Part shown: positions 16,918 through 25,272 of the stretch, in pieces
How positions within the stretch are numbered: the stretch's first letter is position 1
How the letters are laid out: each line of letters starts with the position of its first letter
Assembly (NCBI GenBank): GCA_910585405.1
Contig: CAJUDO010000010.1
Span: forward strand, 24,319-88,318
Origin: an uncultured Peptococcaceae bacterium
GTDB lineage: Bacteria; Bacillota; Peptococcia; Peptococcales; Peptococcaceae
Direction: 5' to 3'
DNA: 64,000 nucleotides
Made by a program: the position numbers and the translations under genes
Notes under the pieces: generated by a model
Seen by the model: only the letters and a program-made list of their open reading frames with translations
Database searches by the model: none
What the model was told of the DNA's origin: nothing

Positions 16918-17124
16918 ATGTCAAAAGGAAAAGTGATTTATGTGTTATTGTTATTATCTGGTTTGTTATGTGTCATTTTATTGCTCTGCGCAACGCATTC
17001 TGTGATTCCTTTACGTCCCTTTGCGATAAAATTCGGCATATTTTATTCGGCGGCAATTACGTTGACGGCAATGGGGATGTTGTTATATCGTTTTATTGGA
17101 AGTATGATAAAAGAGCGGAAGTAA
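16918..17124 (+). CDS. Small two-helix membrane protein
   Basis: A 68-residue protein with two predicted membrane helices (VIYVLLLLSGLLCVILLLCA and IFYSAAITLTAMGMLLYRFIG) and a basic tail (KERK). ATG follows GAGAGGCGG. It is encoded just after the secreted protein and perhaps in the same operon. No family recognised; small membrane or immunity-like protein is only a possibility. Confidence 0.55.
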   Translation: MSKGKVIYVLLLLSGLLCVILLLCATHSVIPLRPFAIKFGIFYSAAITLTAMGMLLYRFIGSMIKERK

Positions 17125-17142
17125 GCAGGAGGAGAGGAAACA

Positions 17143-17184
17143 ATGAAAAAGGTGTTAATTTGTATTATGAAAAAGTTCTTTTAA
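17143..17184 (+). CDS. Possible 13-residue peptide ORF
   Basis: A very strong ribosome site (AGGAGGAGAGG, 17127-17137) precedes ATG and a 13-codon ORF (MKKVLICIMKKFF) ending in TAA. Either a short peptide or the surviving start of a lost gene. Nothing larger is open downstream. Confidence 0.25.
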   Translation: MKKVLICIMKKFF

Positions 17185-17349
17185 AAAATGTTTTACGTGA
17201 AACATTTTGATTTTATAAGGTTGCTTAAAATGAAAAAATACTCCAGCATTTGCTAAAATATTTGTACAGAGAAAGAATGCAATACATACTTATTGAAGCC
17301 ATTTTTTTGCATAAATAGAGTTTTTGCAGAAGAAAATTTTTCATGTATC

Positions 17350-17378
17350 TTGCAATCTGTTCATGTATATGCTATCAT
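17350..17378 (+). promoter_or_regulatory. Promoter of the 6S-like RNA
   Basis: TTGCAA (17350-17355), a 17-base spacer and TATCAT (17373-17378), placing the transcription start near 17385. Confidence 0.6.
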
Positions 17379-17385
17379 AAAAACA

Positions 17386-17610
17386 GGTTAAAACCTCCCT
17401 GCTAGGTACGTGTTATCTGGTATGTTTTTGACCAACACCTTTTATATGGGAATCCGGGCTCTGCTGGCGGATTTGATGCCGCCTATGTCTAGGCGGAACG
17501 CTGAAATCAGCAGGAGGATACCCACCTGCACATGCAGGTTCAAAACGCTGGGTATTACGGCTGTGTGGGGTTTTATGAAGAAAACGATTGGGGAACCAGT
17601 CGTTTTTTTC
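17386..17610 (+). ncRNA. ssrS: 6S RNA candidate
   Basis: About 190 bases of non-coding structured sequence plus terminator. A closing stem pairs AAAACCTCCC (about 17389-17398) with GTGGGGTTTT (about 17566-17575). Long internal helices with a central bulge follow, and the Firmicutes-type text GACCAACACCTTTTATATGG and GAATCCGGGCTCTG is what I associate with 6S RNA of Clostridia. 6S RNA binds sigma-A RNA polymerase as an open-promoter mimic in stationary phase. It ends in a strong terminator. Identification is from remembered consensus; a covariance search would settle it. Confidence 0.7.
17580..17609 (+). terminator. Terminator of the 6S-like RNA
   Basis: GAAAACGATTGG pairs with CCAGTCGTTTTT across a short GGGAA loop, ending in seven T. 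It lies 56 bases before the chromate transporter start, so that gene needs readthrough or its own promoter. Confidence 0.8.
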
Positions 17611-17665
17611 TATTTCTATGCAAATTTTAAACATAAAAGAACAGAGAAAGATATGGAGGAAACGT

Positions 17666-18211
17666 ATGCAGGAATTGTGGAAGCTATTTTGGATTTTTTT
17701 TCGCATTGGAGCGTTTACGTTTGGCGGCGGCTATGTAATGATTCCTATTATTCAGCATGAAATCAGCGAAAAACATAAGTTGATTGATGAGGCTGATTTA
17801 TCGGAAATTTTGGTGATCGCGCAATCCTTGCCGGGGATGATGGCTGTCAATGCAGCGACGTCGGTGGGATTTCGTTTAAAGGGAAAAGTGGGTGCAATTG
17901 TCTGTGCTTTGGGAGTGGCTTTGCCATCGTTTTTGATTATTGTCTTTTTGGCCAATTTGATTATCCGTTATAGTGAAGACAGCCATGTATTAGGTGCTTT
18001 TCAATGGGTGAGAGCTGTTGTGGTAGGGATGATTGTGGCAGCGGCTGTAAAAATGGGAAAGCCCTGCTTGCATAATAAAAAGCAAATGGTATTGGTGGCA
18101 GTGGCGTTGCTTCTGGCAATTGGGCAGGTACATCCTGTTCTATTGATATTAGGCGGTGCTTTGGCGGGATGGTGGATTACCAGACCGGAAGAGGAGGGCG
18201 GCAGACAATGA
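17666..18211 (+). CDS. Chromate transporter, short-chain CHR subunit 1
   Basis: A 181-residue membrane protein of the short-chain chromate ion transporter family: FRIGAFTFGGGYVMIPIIQHEI near the N-terminus, ILVIAQSLPGMMAVNAATSVGFR, then further hydrophobic helices. Short-chain CHR proteins work as pairs. The next gene, overlapping by the ATGA, is the partner. ATG 17666 follows TGGAGGA. The family exports chromate (or related sulfate-like oxyanions); the true substrate in this anaerobe is uncertain. Confidence 0.85.
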   Translation: MQELWKLFWIFFRIGAFTFGGGYVMIPIIQHEISEKHKLIDEADLSEILVIAQSLPGMMAVNAATSVGFRLKGKVGAIVCALGVALPSFLIIVFLANLIIRYSEDSHVLGAFQWVRAVVVGMIVAAAVKMGKPCLHNKKQMVLVAVALLLAIGQVHPVLLILGGALAGWWITRPEEEGGRQ

Positions 18212-18756
18212 GTTTGTATTTGGAAATGATGCTTGTCTTTGCAATGATTGGTCTGTTTTGTTTTGGCGGTGGTTATGGCATATTACCCTTTATCCAAGGG
18301 GAAGTAATTGGCCGCGGGTGGATGACAGCGCAGGAGTTTGTCAATGTGATTGCAGTCTCGGAGAGTACGCCGGGACCGCTGGGTATCAATGTGGCGACTT
18401 ATGTAGGCTTTAAGATGGGCGGTATTGTGGGCGCGATGTTTAGCACCATTGGATTGATGTTGCCGGCTTTCTTTTTGGTAATGCTGGTGACGCGAATTTT
18501 ACAGACAGCGACTGGGGAAAAGGTTTGGAAGCGGTTGACGGTAGGAATTCGGCCTGCGGTAGTGGGATTGATTTTTTATGCGGCGTGGTCCATTGCCAAA
18601 ACGGTTTTGCTGCAACAGAACGGCACCGATGTTTCCTTGGACTTTTTAGGAATTCTTTTAGCAGTGATTGGCTTTGTGGCCATTCATAAATGGAAGCTGC
18701 ATCCTGTGATTTTGATTGGCACTGCGGCGATTTTGGGCGCATTCTTGGCTGGATGA
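18208..18756 (+). CDS. Chromate transporter, short-chain CHR subunit 2
   Basis: A 182-residue partner of the preceding protein with the same motifs: IGLFCFGGGYGILPFIQGEVIGRGWMT and VSESTPGPLGINVATYVGF. The start overlaps the stop of subunit 1 (ATGA), indicating translational coupling. The two halves together equal one long-chain CHR protein. Confidence 0.87.
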   Translation: MSLYLEMMLVFAMIGLFCFGGGYGILPFIQGEVIGRGWMTAQEFVNVIAVSESTPGPLGINVATYVGFKMGGIVGAMFSTIGLMLPAFFLVMLVTRILQTATGEKVWKRLTVGIRPAVVGLIFYAAWSIAKTVLLQQNGTDVSLDFLGILLAVIGFVAIHKWKLHPVILIGTAAILGAFLAG

Positions 18757-18783
18757 GGAATTGAAAGTTCCGTATAAATTTGT

Positions 18784-18824
18784 TTGACAATTTTCTGCAG
18801 GTATAGTAGTATATTAACATACTA
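18784..18824 (+). promoter_or_regulatory. Promoter and palindromic operator of the YerC/TrpR-like regulator
   Basis: TTGACA (18784-18789), a 17-base spacer and TAGTAT (18807-18812). The -10 is the left half of an inverted repeat TAGTATATTAACATACTA (18807-18824). The centre TTAAC and the TAGT/ACTA arms resemble a trp-operator-like site. Direct autoregulation by the downstream TrpR-family protein is likely (inference). Confidence 0.7.
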
Positions 18825-18854
18825 AAGTGTTACAGATGGAAAGGGTGCGGGGGT

Positions 18855-19157
18855 ATGTATCACAGTAAATTGGAAGACGAGCAAATAGATGGGCTGTTTG
18901 TTGCGATACAGCAACTGGAAACAAAAGAAGAATTTTATCGTTTCTTTGAGGACATCTCCACTGTTTCTGAGATCAAGGCGTTGGCGCAGAGGATGGAGGT
19001 TGCAAAAATGCTGGATCAGGAGCGGACCTATACGGACATTGCCAACAAGACCGGCGCCAGTACGGCAACCATCAGTCGTGTGAAACGCTGCCTGAATTAT
19101 GGGGCGGACGGTTATCAGCTGGTATTAAAACGTTTGAAGGAAAAAAGTTTAATCTAA
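18855..19157 (+). CDS. YerC/YecD-family TrpR-like DNA-binding protein
   Basis: A 100-residue all-helical protein: EFYRFFEDISTVSEIKALAQRMEVAKMLDQERTYTDIANKTGASTATISRVKRCLNYGADGYQLVLKRL. The helix-turn-helix is at about residues 58-80. This matches the YerC/YecD group of the Trp repressor superfamily, found in Firmicutes, whose target genes are poorly known. It is preceded by its own promoter with an overlapping palindrome, and transcribed alone. Confidence 0.85.
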   Translation: MYHSKLEDEQIDGLFVAIQQLETKEEFYRFFEDISTVSEIKALAQRMEVAKMLDQERTYTDIANKTGASTATISRVKRCLNYGADGYQLVLKRLKEKSLI

Positions 19158-19274
19158 AATTTTTAGATGCTTTTTTATTTTTAATTGCTGACTTGATATA
19201 AAATATGAAAAAATGTTTAAAAAGCTAAAACAGTAAAAATGATTTTTGCCATATTGGAAAATATGTTTTGTTTG

Positions 19275-19297
19275 GCCGTCTTTCAGGGCGGCTTTTT
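19275..19297 (+). terminator. Terminator downstream of the YerC-like gene
   Basis: GCCGTC pairs with GGCGGC around TTTCAG, followed by TTTTT. It is 118 bases past the stop codon and before cydA. Confidence 0.6.
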
Positions 19298-19398
19298 GCT
19301 GTGCAGTGTATTGCCGTTTATTGTATGTATTATTTTTTTGAAAAAAGGTTGCCAAACAGAGAAAGGCTGTTTAAAATAGAACATGCTGTGGTAAGTAA

Positions 19399-19416
19399 TT
19401 ATGAAAAATTTCACGT
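19399..19416 (+). promoter_or_regulatory. Rex-box-like site before cydA
   Basis: TTATGAAAAATTTCACGT sits directly upstream of the cydA ribosome site and resembles the Rex operator (TTGTGAA-N4-TTCACAA) that senses NADH/NAD+ and often controls cydAB in Firmicutes. Two mismatches at the ends and the position in the leader keep this tentative. Confidence 0.4.
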
Positions 19417-19430
19417 AAGGAGGAGTATGA

Positions 19431-20810
19431 ATGGAACAGTTATTGTTCGCACGATGGCAGTTTGCAATTACAACTGTTTATCACTTTCTGTTTGTTCCGC
19501 TCACGCTGGGTTTATCTATTCTGGTTGCAATTATGCATACGCAATATTATCGTACCAACGATTTGAAATACCGGAAGATGACAAAGTTTTGGGGCAAACT
19601 GTTTTTAATTAATTTTGCGTTGGGGGTAGCTACCGGTATTGTACAGGAATTTCAATTTGGTATGAACTGGTCTGAATATTCTCGCTTTGTAGGAGATATT
19701 TTCGGTGCGCCTCTAGCCATTGAAGCCTTGGCGGCATTTTTTATTGAGTCTACTTTTTTGGGGATTTGGATTTTTGGCTGGGATAGATTGCCGAAAAAGG
19801 TGCATTTGGCTTCTATATGGCTTGTTGCCTTTGCCAGCAACTTGTCAGCATTCTGGATTTTGGTGGCCAATTCCTTCATGCAAAATCCCCAGGGTTTTGT
19901 GTTGAATAATGGTCGTGCAGAGATGGTGGATTTCTTTAGTCTGATTGCAAATCCTTATGTATGGCATCAGTTTCCTCATGTAGTAACCGGTGGTATCACC
20001 ACAGCAGGATTTTTTGTAATGGGCATCAGCGCATGGCATCTGGCAAAAAAGCATGAGGTCGCTTTTTTTCAAAAATCTTTCAAATATGCGTTGGTGTATG
20101 GTTTGATTGGTGTGCTGGCAGTGTGTGGCATTGGTCACGCGCAGGGTCAGTTCTTGATGGATGTACAGCCAATGAAAATGGCTGCTGCCGAAGCGCATTG
20201 GGAAACAGAGGATCCGGCTTCGTTTGTGGCTGTTGCGGTCATTGATGAGGAAGCAGGGGAAAACAAGTTTTCCATCAAAATTCCCAATATGCTTAGCTTT
20301 ATGACATACAATTCTTTCAGCGGAGAAGTGAAGGGTATTCATGACTTGCAGGCTGAATATACAGAATTGTATGGGGAAGGCAATTATGTGCCGCAAGTAA
20401 CGCCGCTGTTTTGGAGTTTCCGCGCTATGGTGGGCGCAGGCGGCTTGATGGTACTTTTGGCATTGATTGGCGCCATACTTTTAAAAACAGGCAAACTGGC
20501 AAACAGTAAGAAATATTTGAAACTGATGCCTTTTGCTATGATACTTCCCTATCTTGCCAACACCACTGGATGGTTGATCACGGAGATGGGTCGTCAGCCT
20601 TGGATTGTGTATGGTCTGCAAAAAACAGCGGAAGGGGTATCGACTGTAGTGCCGGCCTCTTATGTACTGATCAGTATGATCGGATTCACTTTGATATATG
20701 GAATTCTGGCTGTGGTAGATGTAATTTTAATTGTGAAATATGCGAAAAAATCTCCAGAAGATCTGGAAGAAGCACCAACTGCAAGTGAGGAGGTGTCGTT
20801 ATGGGCTTAA
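19431..20810 (+). CDS. cydA: Cytochrome bd ubiquinol/menaquinol oxidase subunit I
   Basis: A 459-residue membrane protein carrying the hemes b558, b595 and d. Axial-ligand His is visible in FAITTVYHFLFVPLTLG near residue 18 and in the HQFPHVVTGG region near residue 185. TGWLITEMGRQPW near residue 390 holds the conserved Met and GRQPW motif. The Q-loop is of the short type. It oxidises menaquinol and reduces O2 with high affinity, giving a strict anaerobe oxygen protection. ATG follows AAGGAGGAG. It overlaps cydB by 10 bases. No cydCD assembly genes are in the window. Confidence 0.95.
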   Translation: MEQLLFARWQFAITTVYHFLFVPLTLGLSILVAIMHTQYYRTNDLKYRKMTKFWGKLFLINFALGVATGIVQEFQFGMNWSEYSRFVGDIFGAPLAIEALAAFFIESTFLGIWIFGWDRLPKKVHLASIWLVAFASNLSAFWILVANSFMQNPQGFVLNNGRAEMVDFFSLIANPYVWHQFPHVVTGGITTAGFFVMGISAWHLAKKHEVAFFQKSFKYALVYGLIGVLAVCGIGHAQGQFLMDVQPMKMAAAEAHWETEDPASFVAVAVIDEEAGENKFSIKIPNMLSFMTYNSFSGEVKGIHDLQAEYTELYGEGNYVPQVTPLFWSFRAMVGAGGLMVLLALIGAILLKTGKLANSKKYLKLMPFAMILPYLANTTGWLITEMGRQPWIVYGLQKTAEGVSTVVPASYVLISMIGFTLIYGILAVVDVILIVKYAKKSPEDLEEAPTASEEVSLWA

Positions 20811-21808
20811 ATATACTCTGGTTTATTCTCGTGACAATTTTGTTTATTGGATTCTTCTTTTTGGAAGGATTTGACTATGGGGTAGGGATGCTCAACCCAT
20901 TGGTGGCCAAAAATGATACGGAACGCCGTATTGTGCTGAATACCTTTGGACCGTTTTGGGACGGAAATGAAGTGTGGCTGCTGACTGCCGGCGGTGCTAT
21001 CTTCGCCGCATTTCCAAATTGGTATGCGACATTATTCAGCGGCTTTTATCTGGCGTTGTTTCTCGTACTGCTGACATTGATTGTGCGCGGCGTAGGTATT
21101 GAAGTGCGTAGCAAAAAGGAAAGCCAACAGTGGCGCAATACTTGGGATATTCTCATTGCAGTGAGCAGCTTTTTGTCTGCATTCCTGTGGGGGGTAGCAG
21201 TATCTAATCTTATGACCGGTGTGCCCATTGACAGCAATATGCAATTCGTTGGCAGCTTCTTTACCCTTCTGACGCCCTTTACTATATTTGGCGGCGTGGT
21301 CTTTGTGCTTTTGTTTGCGTTCCACGGATCTCTGTTCCTGAAGTTGAAGGTGGGTTCCACTGTTGTGGTGGACAGAGTGAAGGCTTTGGCAGACAAACTT
21401 GGTTTTGCCTTGGTTGTTGCTGTGGTCATTTGGGTAGTTTGGGCTTATTTTGCGACTGGTATTTATCAGAGCCTTTTAGCCGTTGTGCTTGTAGCAGTGG
21501 CAGCGGTAGCGCTGATTGCCTCAGTGGTTTTACAGCTGAAGGATAAAAAGGGATTTTCTTTTGTAGCGATGTTCCTGACAATTTTGTTTGTGACAGCCAG
21601 TGTCTTTGCAGGAATGTTCCCAAATGTGCTGATTTCCACCTTGGATTCGTCCTGGAGCCTAACCATTTATAATGCCAGCTCCAGTCCATATACCTTAAAA
21701 GTAATGACAGTCGTGGCCCTTACCTTGGTTCCTATTGTTTTAGCTTATCAAAGCTGGAACTATTATGTATTCCGTAAACGGGTGACAGCGAAGGACGTAG
21801 AATATTAA
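20801..21808 (+). CDS. cydB: Cytochrome bd oxidase subunit II
   Basis: A 335-residue membrane protein with the CydB N-terminal signature (FFLEGFDYGVGMLNP; FGPFWDGNEVWLLTAGGAIFAAFPNWYA) and about eight helices, and a C-terminal NASSSPYTLKVMTVVAL segment typical of the family. It stabilises the hemes of CydA. Its start overlaps the end of cydA, with GAGGAGGTG as ribosome site inside cydA. A terminator follows. Confidence 0.95.
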   Translation: MGLNILWFILVTILFIGFFFLEGFDYGVGMLNPLVAKNDTERRIVLNTFGPFWDGNEVWLLTAGGAIFAAFPNWYATLFSGFYLALFLVLLTLIVRGVGIEVRSKKESQQWRNTWDILIAVSSFLSAFLWGVAVSNLMTGVPIDSNMQFVGSFFTLLTPFTIFGGVVFVLLFAFHGSLFLKLKVGSTVVVDRVKALADKLGFALVVAVVIWVVWAYFATGIYQSLLAVVLVAVAAVALIASVVLQLKDKKGFSFVAMFLTILFVTASVFAGMFPNVLISTLDSSWSLTIYNASSSPYTLKVMTVVALTLVPIVLAYQSWNYYVFRKRVTAKDVEY

Positions 21809-21850
21809 TTGGAAATGGCCCCTATTTTACGGATAAAAGCAATATAGATA

Positions 21851-21868
21851 TTTTGATCATGATCAAAA
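21851..21868. promoter_or_regulatory. Perfect 18-bp palindrome with FNR/CRP-type core
   Basis: TTTTGATCATGATCAAAA contains TTGAT-N4-ATCAA, the consensus half-site arrangement for FNR-type oxygen sensors. It lies 43 bases after cydB and overlaps the left edge of the terminator, about 330 bases before the YitT gene. Confidence 0.45.
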
Positions 21869-21917
21869 CGCAGTGGTTTTCTTCTCTATAATAGAGAAAG
21901 AACCGCTGTGTTTTTTG
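21865..21917 (+). terminator. Terminator of cydAB
   Basis: A long hairpin (AACGCAGTGGTT with AACCGCTGTGTT through wobble pairs, plus inner TTCTCTA/TAGAGAA) followed by TTTTTT. The rest of the 374-base gap before the YitT gene is AT-rich with a TATAAT at 22125-22130 but no ORF. Confidence 0.85.
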
Positions 21918-22182
21918 TTTTACGGAGCAGTTTAGTAAATAGATTAGGAAATTTTTTGCGGTTTCACAATTTGAAAAAATATTTACTGCTGTAAATAGCA
22001 AAGGCCTATTGAAATATAAGGTTCAAATTGCTTATAGCGCCCTATATCGGGTGGTCTTGGCGAAATTTTCTTGATAAGAAAGATATCGGTCCAGTTCCTT
22101 ATGGTCTAAAAGAATATACTATGGTATAATTACACACATAATAATATAAATTAATGATTAACGCAGGAAAGGTGGAGAGGTT

Positions 22183-23070
22183 ATGGTTCTAAGTCAGAGA
22201 CAAAAAATAGAAGAAGCGAAAAAGATATGTTTGGCTGTGTTCGGCACTTTAGTATTTTCAATTGGTGTAAATGTATTTATCGTGCCTATTGGACTGTACA
22301 ATGGCGGGTTTGTAGGCATAGGGCAGGTCGTGCGTACAGTCTTGGTAGAATATGGGCACATGGATTTCGGTTCGATTGATGTTGCAGGGTTGATTTATTT
22401 TCTGTGCAATGTGCCGTTGTTCATATTGGCGTTTCACTCTTTAGGGCGGGGGTTTTTTATCAAAACAGTAATCTGTGTCGTTGCGCAGACTATTTTTTTA
22501 ACGGTCATAAAAAGTCCAGCTATTCCTATCATTGAGGAACCCTTGACTGCTTGCTTTATCGGCGGCATTATTGCCGGATGGGGCGTAGGTATTACGTTGA
22601 AAAATGGCGCTTCCGGTGGTGGACAGGATATTTTGGGCGTATATTTTACAAAAAAAATGCGCAATTTCAGCGTGGGCAAAATGGGGCTAATAATCAATTT
22701 TATGGTATATGCTGTATGCGCGGTACTTTTTGATTTGTCCACGGTAATTTATTCGGTGATTTATACAGCGATTTTATCAATTGTTTTGGACAAAACCCAC
22801 TCGCAGAATATTTTAACAGAAGTAAATATTTACACGAAAAATAAATCAATGGAGATTCGTCAATATATTTTGGAGCAGATGGGGCGGGGCAGTACCTATT
22901 GGGAAGGCAAAGGCGGTTTTACTGATTCGGGCACATCTATTATCTGTACGATTATCTCTAAATATGAGGTGACCCAGCTCTTACGCTACATTCACAGTAT
23001 TGATGAGAGCGCTTTTGTGGTCATTAAAGAACATATTGACGTAGACGGAATTTTCTTTAAGAAGCTGTAA
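22183..23070 (+). CDS. YitT-family membrane protein (DUF161/DUF2179)
   Basis: A 295-residue protein. Five to six membrane helices occupy residues 15-200, with family text NVFIVPIGLYNGGFVGIGQ and LKNGASGGGQDILG. A cytoplasmic DUF2179 ligand-binding-like domain follows (residues 215-290; EVTQLLRYIHSIDESAFVVIKEHIDVDGIFF). The role of YitT proteins is not well established. A degraded copy of the C-terminal end lies at 33866-33966. ATG follows AAAGGTGGAG. Confidence 0.88.
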   Translation: MVLSQRQKIEEAKKICLAVFGTLVFSIGVNVFIVPIGLYNGGFVGIGQVVRTVLVEYGHMDFGSIDVAGLIYFLCNVPLFILAFHSLGRGFFIKTVICVVAQTIFLTVIKSPAIPIIEEPLTACFIGGIIAGWGVGITLKNGASGGGQDILGVYFTKKMRNFSVGKMGLIINFMVYAVCAVLFDLSTVIYSVIYTAILSIVLDKTHSQNILTEVNIYTKNKSMEIRQYILEQMGRGSTYWEGKGGFTDSGTSIICTIISKYEVTQLLRYIHSIDESAFVVIKEHIDVDGIFFKKL

Positions 23071-23134
23071 GGCTGTCTATGCGGATATGGTCAATGTCTA
23101 GTTCTATATGTGCTCTTTTCTCTCGACGATTGAC

Positions 23135-23164
23135 AACTGCTGCAGAAATTGCGGCAGTTTTTTT
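23135..23164 (+). terminator. Terminator after the YitT gene
   Basis: AACTGCTGCA pairs with TGCGGCAGTT (one G-T), loop of five, followed by TTTTT. Confidence 0.85.
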
Positions 23165-23301
23165 GCTATGAGCTTGTGTAAGAGATCAATGTTGTATAGA
23201 CTGTGTGCTTTGTTGTTAGGTACTCTCTTGCAGCGGGTACTGTTTTATGGGATAATGAAAAGAAAAAGCGAGTACTTTAGCAGACGTGGGGGGAGAAGTT
23301 T

Positions 23302-24243
23302 ATGCGACTGGAGCAGTTAAACTATTTTGTGGAAGTGGCCCGATGTCAGTCTATAAAAGGAGCCAGCGAAAATCTGTTTTTGACGCAGCAATCGTTGAGT
23401 CAAACGCTGAAAAATTTGGAAAAGGAACTGGGCTTTTTGCTTTTACACCGTACAACCGCAGGGATTACACTTACAGAAGAAGGAAAAATATTTTTAAAGT
23501 TTGCGGAAACGGTTTTAGCAGAGCAGGAGGATTTTTGGCAGCAGATTGCTTTGCTGCAGCATCAAGCAGATGAACAGCTGCAGGGGATGTTACAGCTTAA
23601 TATTTTTGGATTATATAATATTTGTGTTTTACCGGAGATGCTCAATCAATTTTGTTTGCGCTATCCCAATGTGGCCATCAATACGACTATGATGAGTTTG
23701 CCGGCCATTGAAGAGAGCTTTCAGACAGAACAGGAGGATTTGCTTGGCCTGATTACGCTGCCGTCTGCCGATGTAGCACAATATAGTATATATTTACGGC
23801 AACGTGGATTACAACTGCAAGTTTTTGCAAAAAGCCGTTATATGCTATGTTGTAATAAAGAGCATCCGTTATTGAAAAAGCGAGATAGGGAAATCTCCTT
23901 AGAGAAGGTTATGCAGTATCCCATTGTACAATATAGTGTGGACCGATTGGAAAATGATACATTGCATAAGCTGTTGAGTATATATGGATATGAAGAAGAG
24001 GAATATGCGCTGTCTGTGCAATCTATGCATACCTGGGTGGCAAATTTGTTGCGCGGCGAAAAGATTGGTTTCTTAAATGAGTTGATTTATGCTGACAGAA
24101 AAAACAAACAGAAAGGGTTCGAGGACATTGTGGCCCTGCAAACAAAAGAGGCGCTGTCTGGTACATTAGCTTGTATTGTGCGACAGAAGACATCACCTCT
24201 AGTACAAAAGTTTATGGCTTTTTTGCCTGAACTAGATTCGTAA
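23302..24243 (+). CDS. LysR-family transcriptional regulator
   Basis: A 313-residue LysR protein with N-terminal winged HTH (MRLEQLNYFVEVARCQSIKGASENLFLTQQSLSQTLKNLEKELG) and an effector domain from about residue 95. ATG follows GGGGGGAG. It is codirectional with the amidohydrolase-DASS module downstream, separated by a terminator. It probably regulates that module (inference). Confidence 0.87.
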   Translation: MRLEQLNYFVEVARCQSIKGASENLFLTQQSLSQTLKNLEKELGFLLLHRTTAGITLTEEGKIFLKFAETVLAEQEDFWQQIALLQHQADEQLQGMLQLNIFGLYNICVLPEMLNQFCLRYPNVAINTTMMSLPAIEESFQTEQEDLLGLITLPSADVAQYSIYLRQRGLQLQVFAKSRYMLCCNKEHPLLKKRDREISLEKVMQYPIVQYSVDRLENDTLHKLLSIYGYEEEEYALSVQSMHTWVANLLRGEKIGFLNELIYADRKNKQKGFEDIVALQTKEALSGTLACIVRQKTSPLVQKFMAFLPELDS

Positions 24244-24261
24244 GCCTATTTATGAAGTATG

Positions 24262-24300
24262 GGAACGGTACAGGATTGTCCTGTATCGTTCTTGTTTTTT
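24262..24300 (+). terminator. Terminator after LysR gene
   Basis: GAACGGTACAGGA pairs with TCCTGTATCGTTC (one G-T) across TTG, followed by TTGTTTTTT. Confidence 0.9.
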
Positions 24301-24385
24301 ACCTGTTTGCTATTCAAATAGAAATCATTTAAAATACAGATAATTAATCGATTAGTTAAATTTATTTTAAATGAGGTGCAATGAG

Positions 24386-25255
24386 ATGATTATTGATATG
24401 AGATGCCGTCCTCCTTTTGGCGGATTTTTAAACCCAGTATTATGCGATTTATATATTACGGATGCCATTGTCGCATTCAGCAAACGATTTGGCATGGTGC
24501 CGACGCCAGCTGTGATGGAAAAGAGTATGGAATTGTTTATACAGGAAATGGATGAAGCCGGTGTGGATAAAGCCGTTGTGCCTATTCGCATTACGCCGGG
24601 CGGGTTGGCTACAGAAAAGAATGAAAATCTGCACATGGATAATGATGACTTGTTAAAATTATATGAACAATATCCAGATAAAATTATCGGCATGGCGGGT
24701 ATGAATTTGACGGACATCAGTGTGGCTGTAGCCGATATTGACAAATATGTACTAAACGGTCCTTGCCAAGGGGTAATCGTAGAGCCTGGTTTTAATTTTA
24801 ACCCATTGTTGCCCAACGATGAGAGCATCTTTCCCGTTTATGAAAAATGCGAAAAACACAATATTCCGATGATTATTTCCTGCGGCGGTTATACAGCGCC
24901 CAGCTACGAATTTCATAAACCCTGCTACATTGAAGATGTGGCTAAAACTTTCCCAAAATTGAAAATGTCTTTGGGGCATGCAGCATGGCCTTGGACTACA
25001 GAAATTGCGCATGTGGCTTTCAAATATGAAAATCTGTATATTTCACCTGACTTATACATCATGCATGCGCCGGGCAGTCAGGATTATATTGCTGCGGCCA
25101 ACTATTTTATTCCTGAAAAAGTTCTGTACGGTTCTGCCTATCCGGTGGCTGGCATGAAAGCTGCAATAGAATTGCATCGGGAAGTAATTCGGGAAGAGTA
25201 TATTGCGGATGTATTGGGCAATAATGCAGCCCGTTTCTTTGGTATAGCAGAATAA
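24386..25255 (+). CDS. Amidohydrolase-2 family protein with altered metal motifs
   Basis: A 289-residue TIM-barrel protein of the amidohydrolase_2 (PF04909-like) group, which includes metal-dependent hydrolases and nonoxidative decarboxylases. Strand-1 reads IIDMRCRPPFGG where the family normally has HxH. The strand-6 His is present (MSLGHAAWPW, near residue 200), but the usual GSDYP Asp motif near the end reads YGSAYPVAG. It may lack the catalytic metal or use another residue. ATG 24386 is seven bases after GAGGTG. It is probably co-transcribed with the DASS transporter, so it may act on the imported compound. Confidence 0.75.
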   Translation: MIIDMRCRPPFGGFLNPVLCDLYITDAIVAFSKRFGMVPTPAVMEKSMELFIQEMDEAGVDKAVVPIRITPGGLATEKNENLHMDNDDLLKLYEQYPDKIIGMAGMNLTDISVAVADIDKYVLNGPCQGVIVEPGFNFNPLLPNDESIFPVYEKCEKHNIPMIISCGGYTAPSYEFHKPCYIEDVAKTFPKLKMSLGHAAWPWTTEIAHVAFKYENLYISPDLYIMHAPGSQDYIAAANYFIPEKVLYGSAYPVAGMKAAIELHREVIREEYIADVLGNNAARFFGIAE

Positions 25256-25272
25256 GAGCTGACACATGTTTT

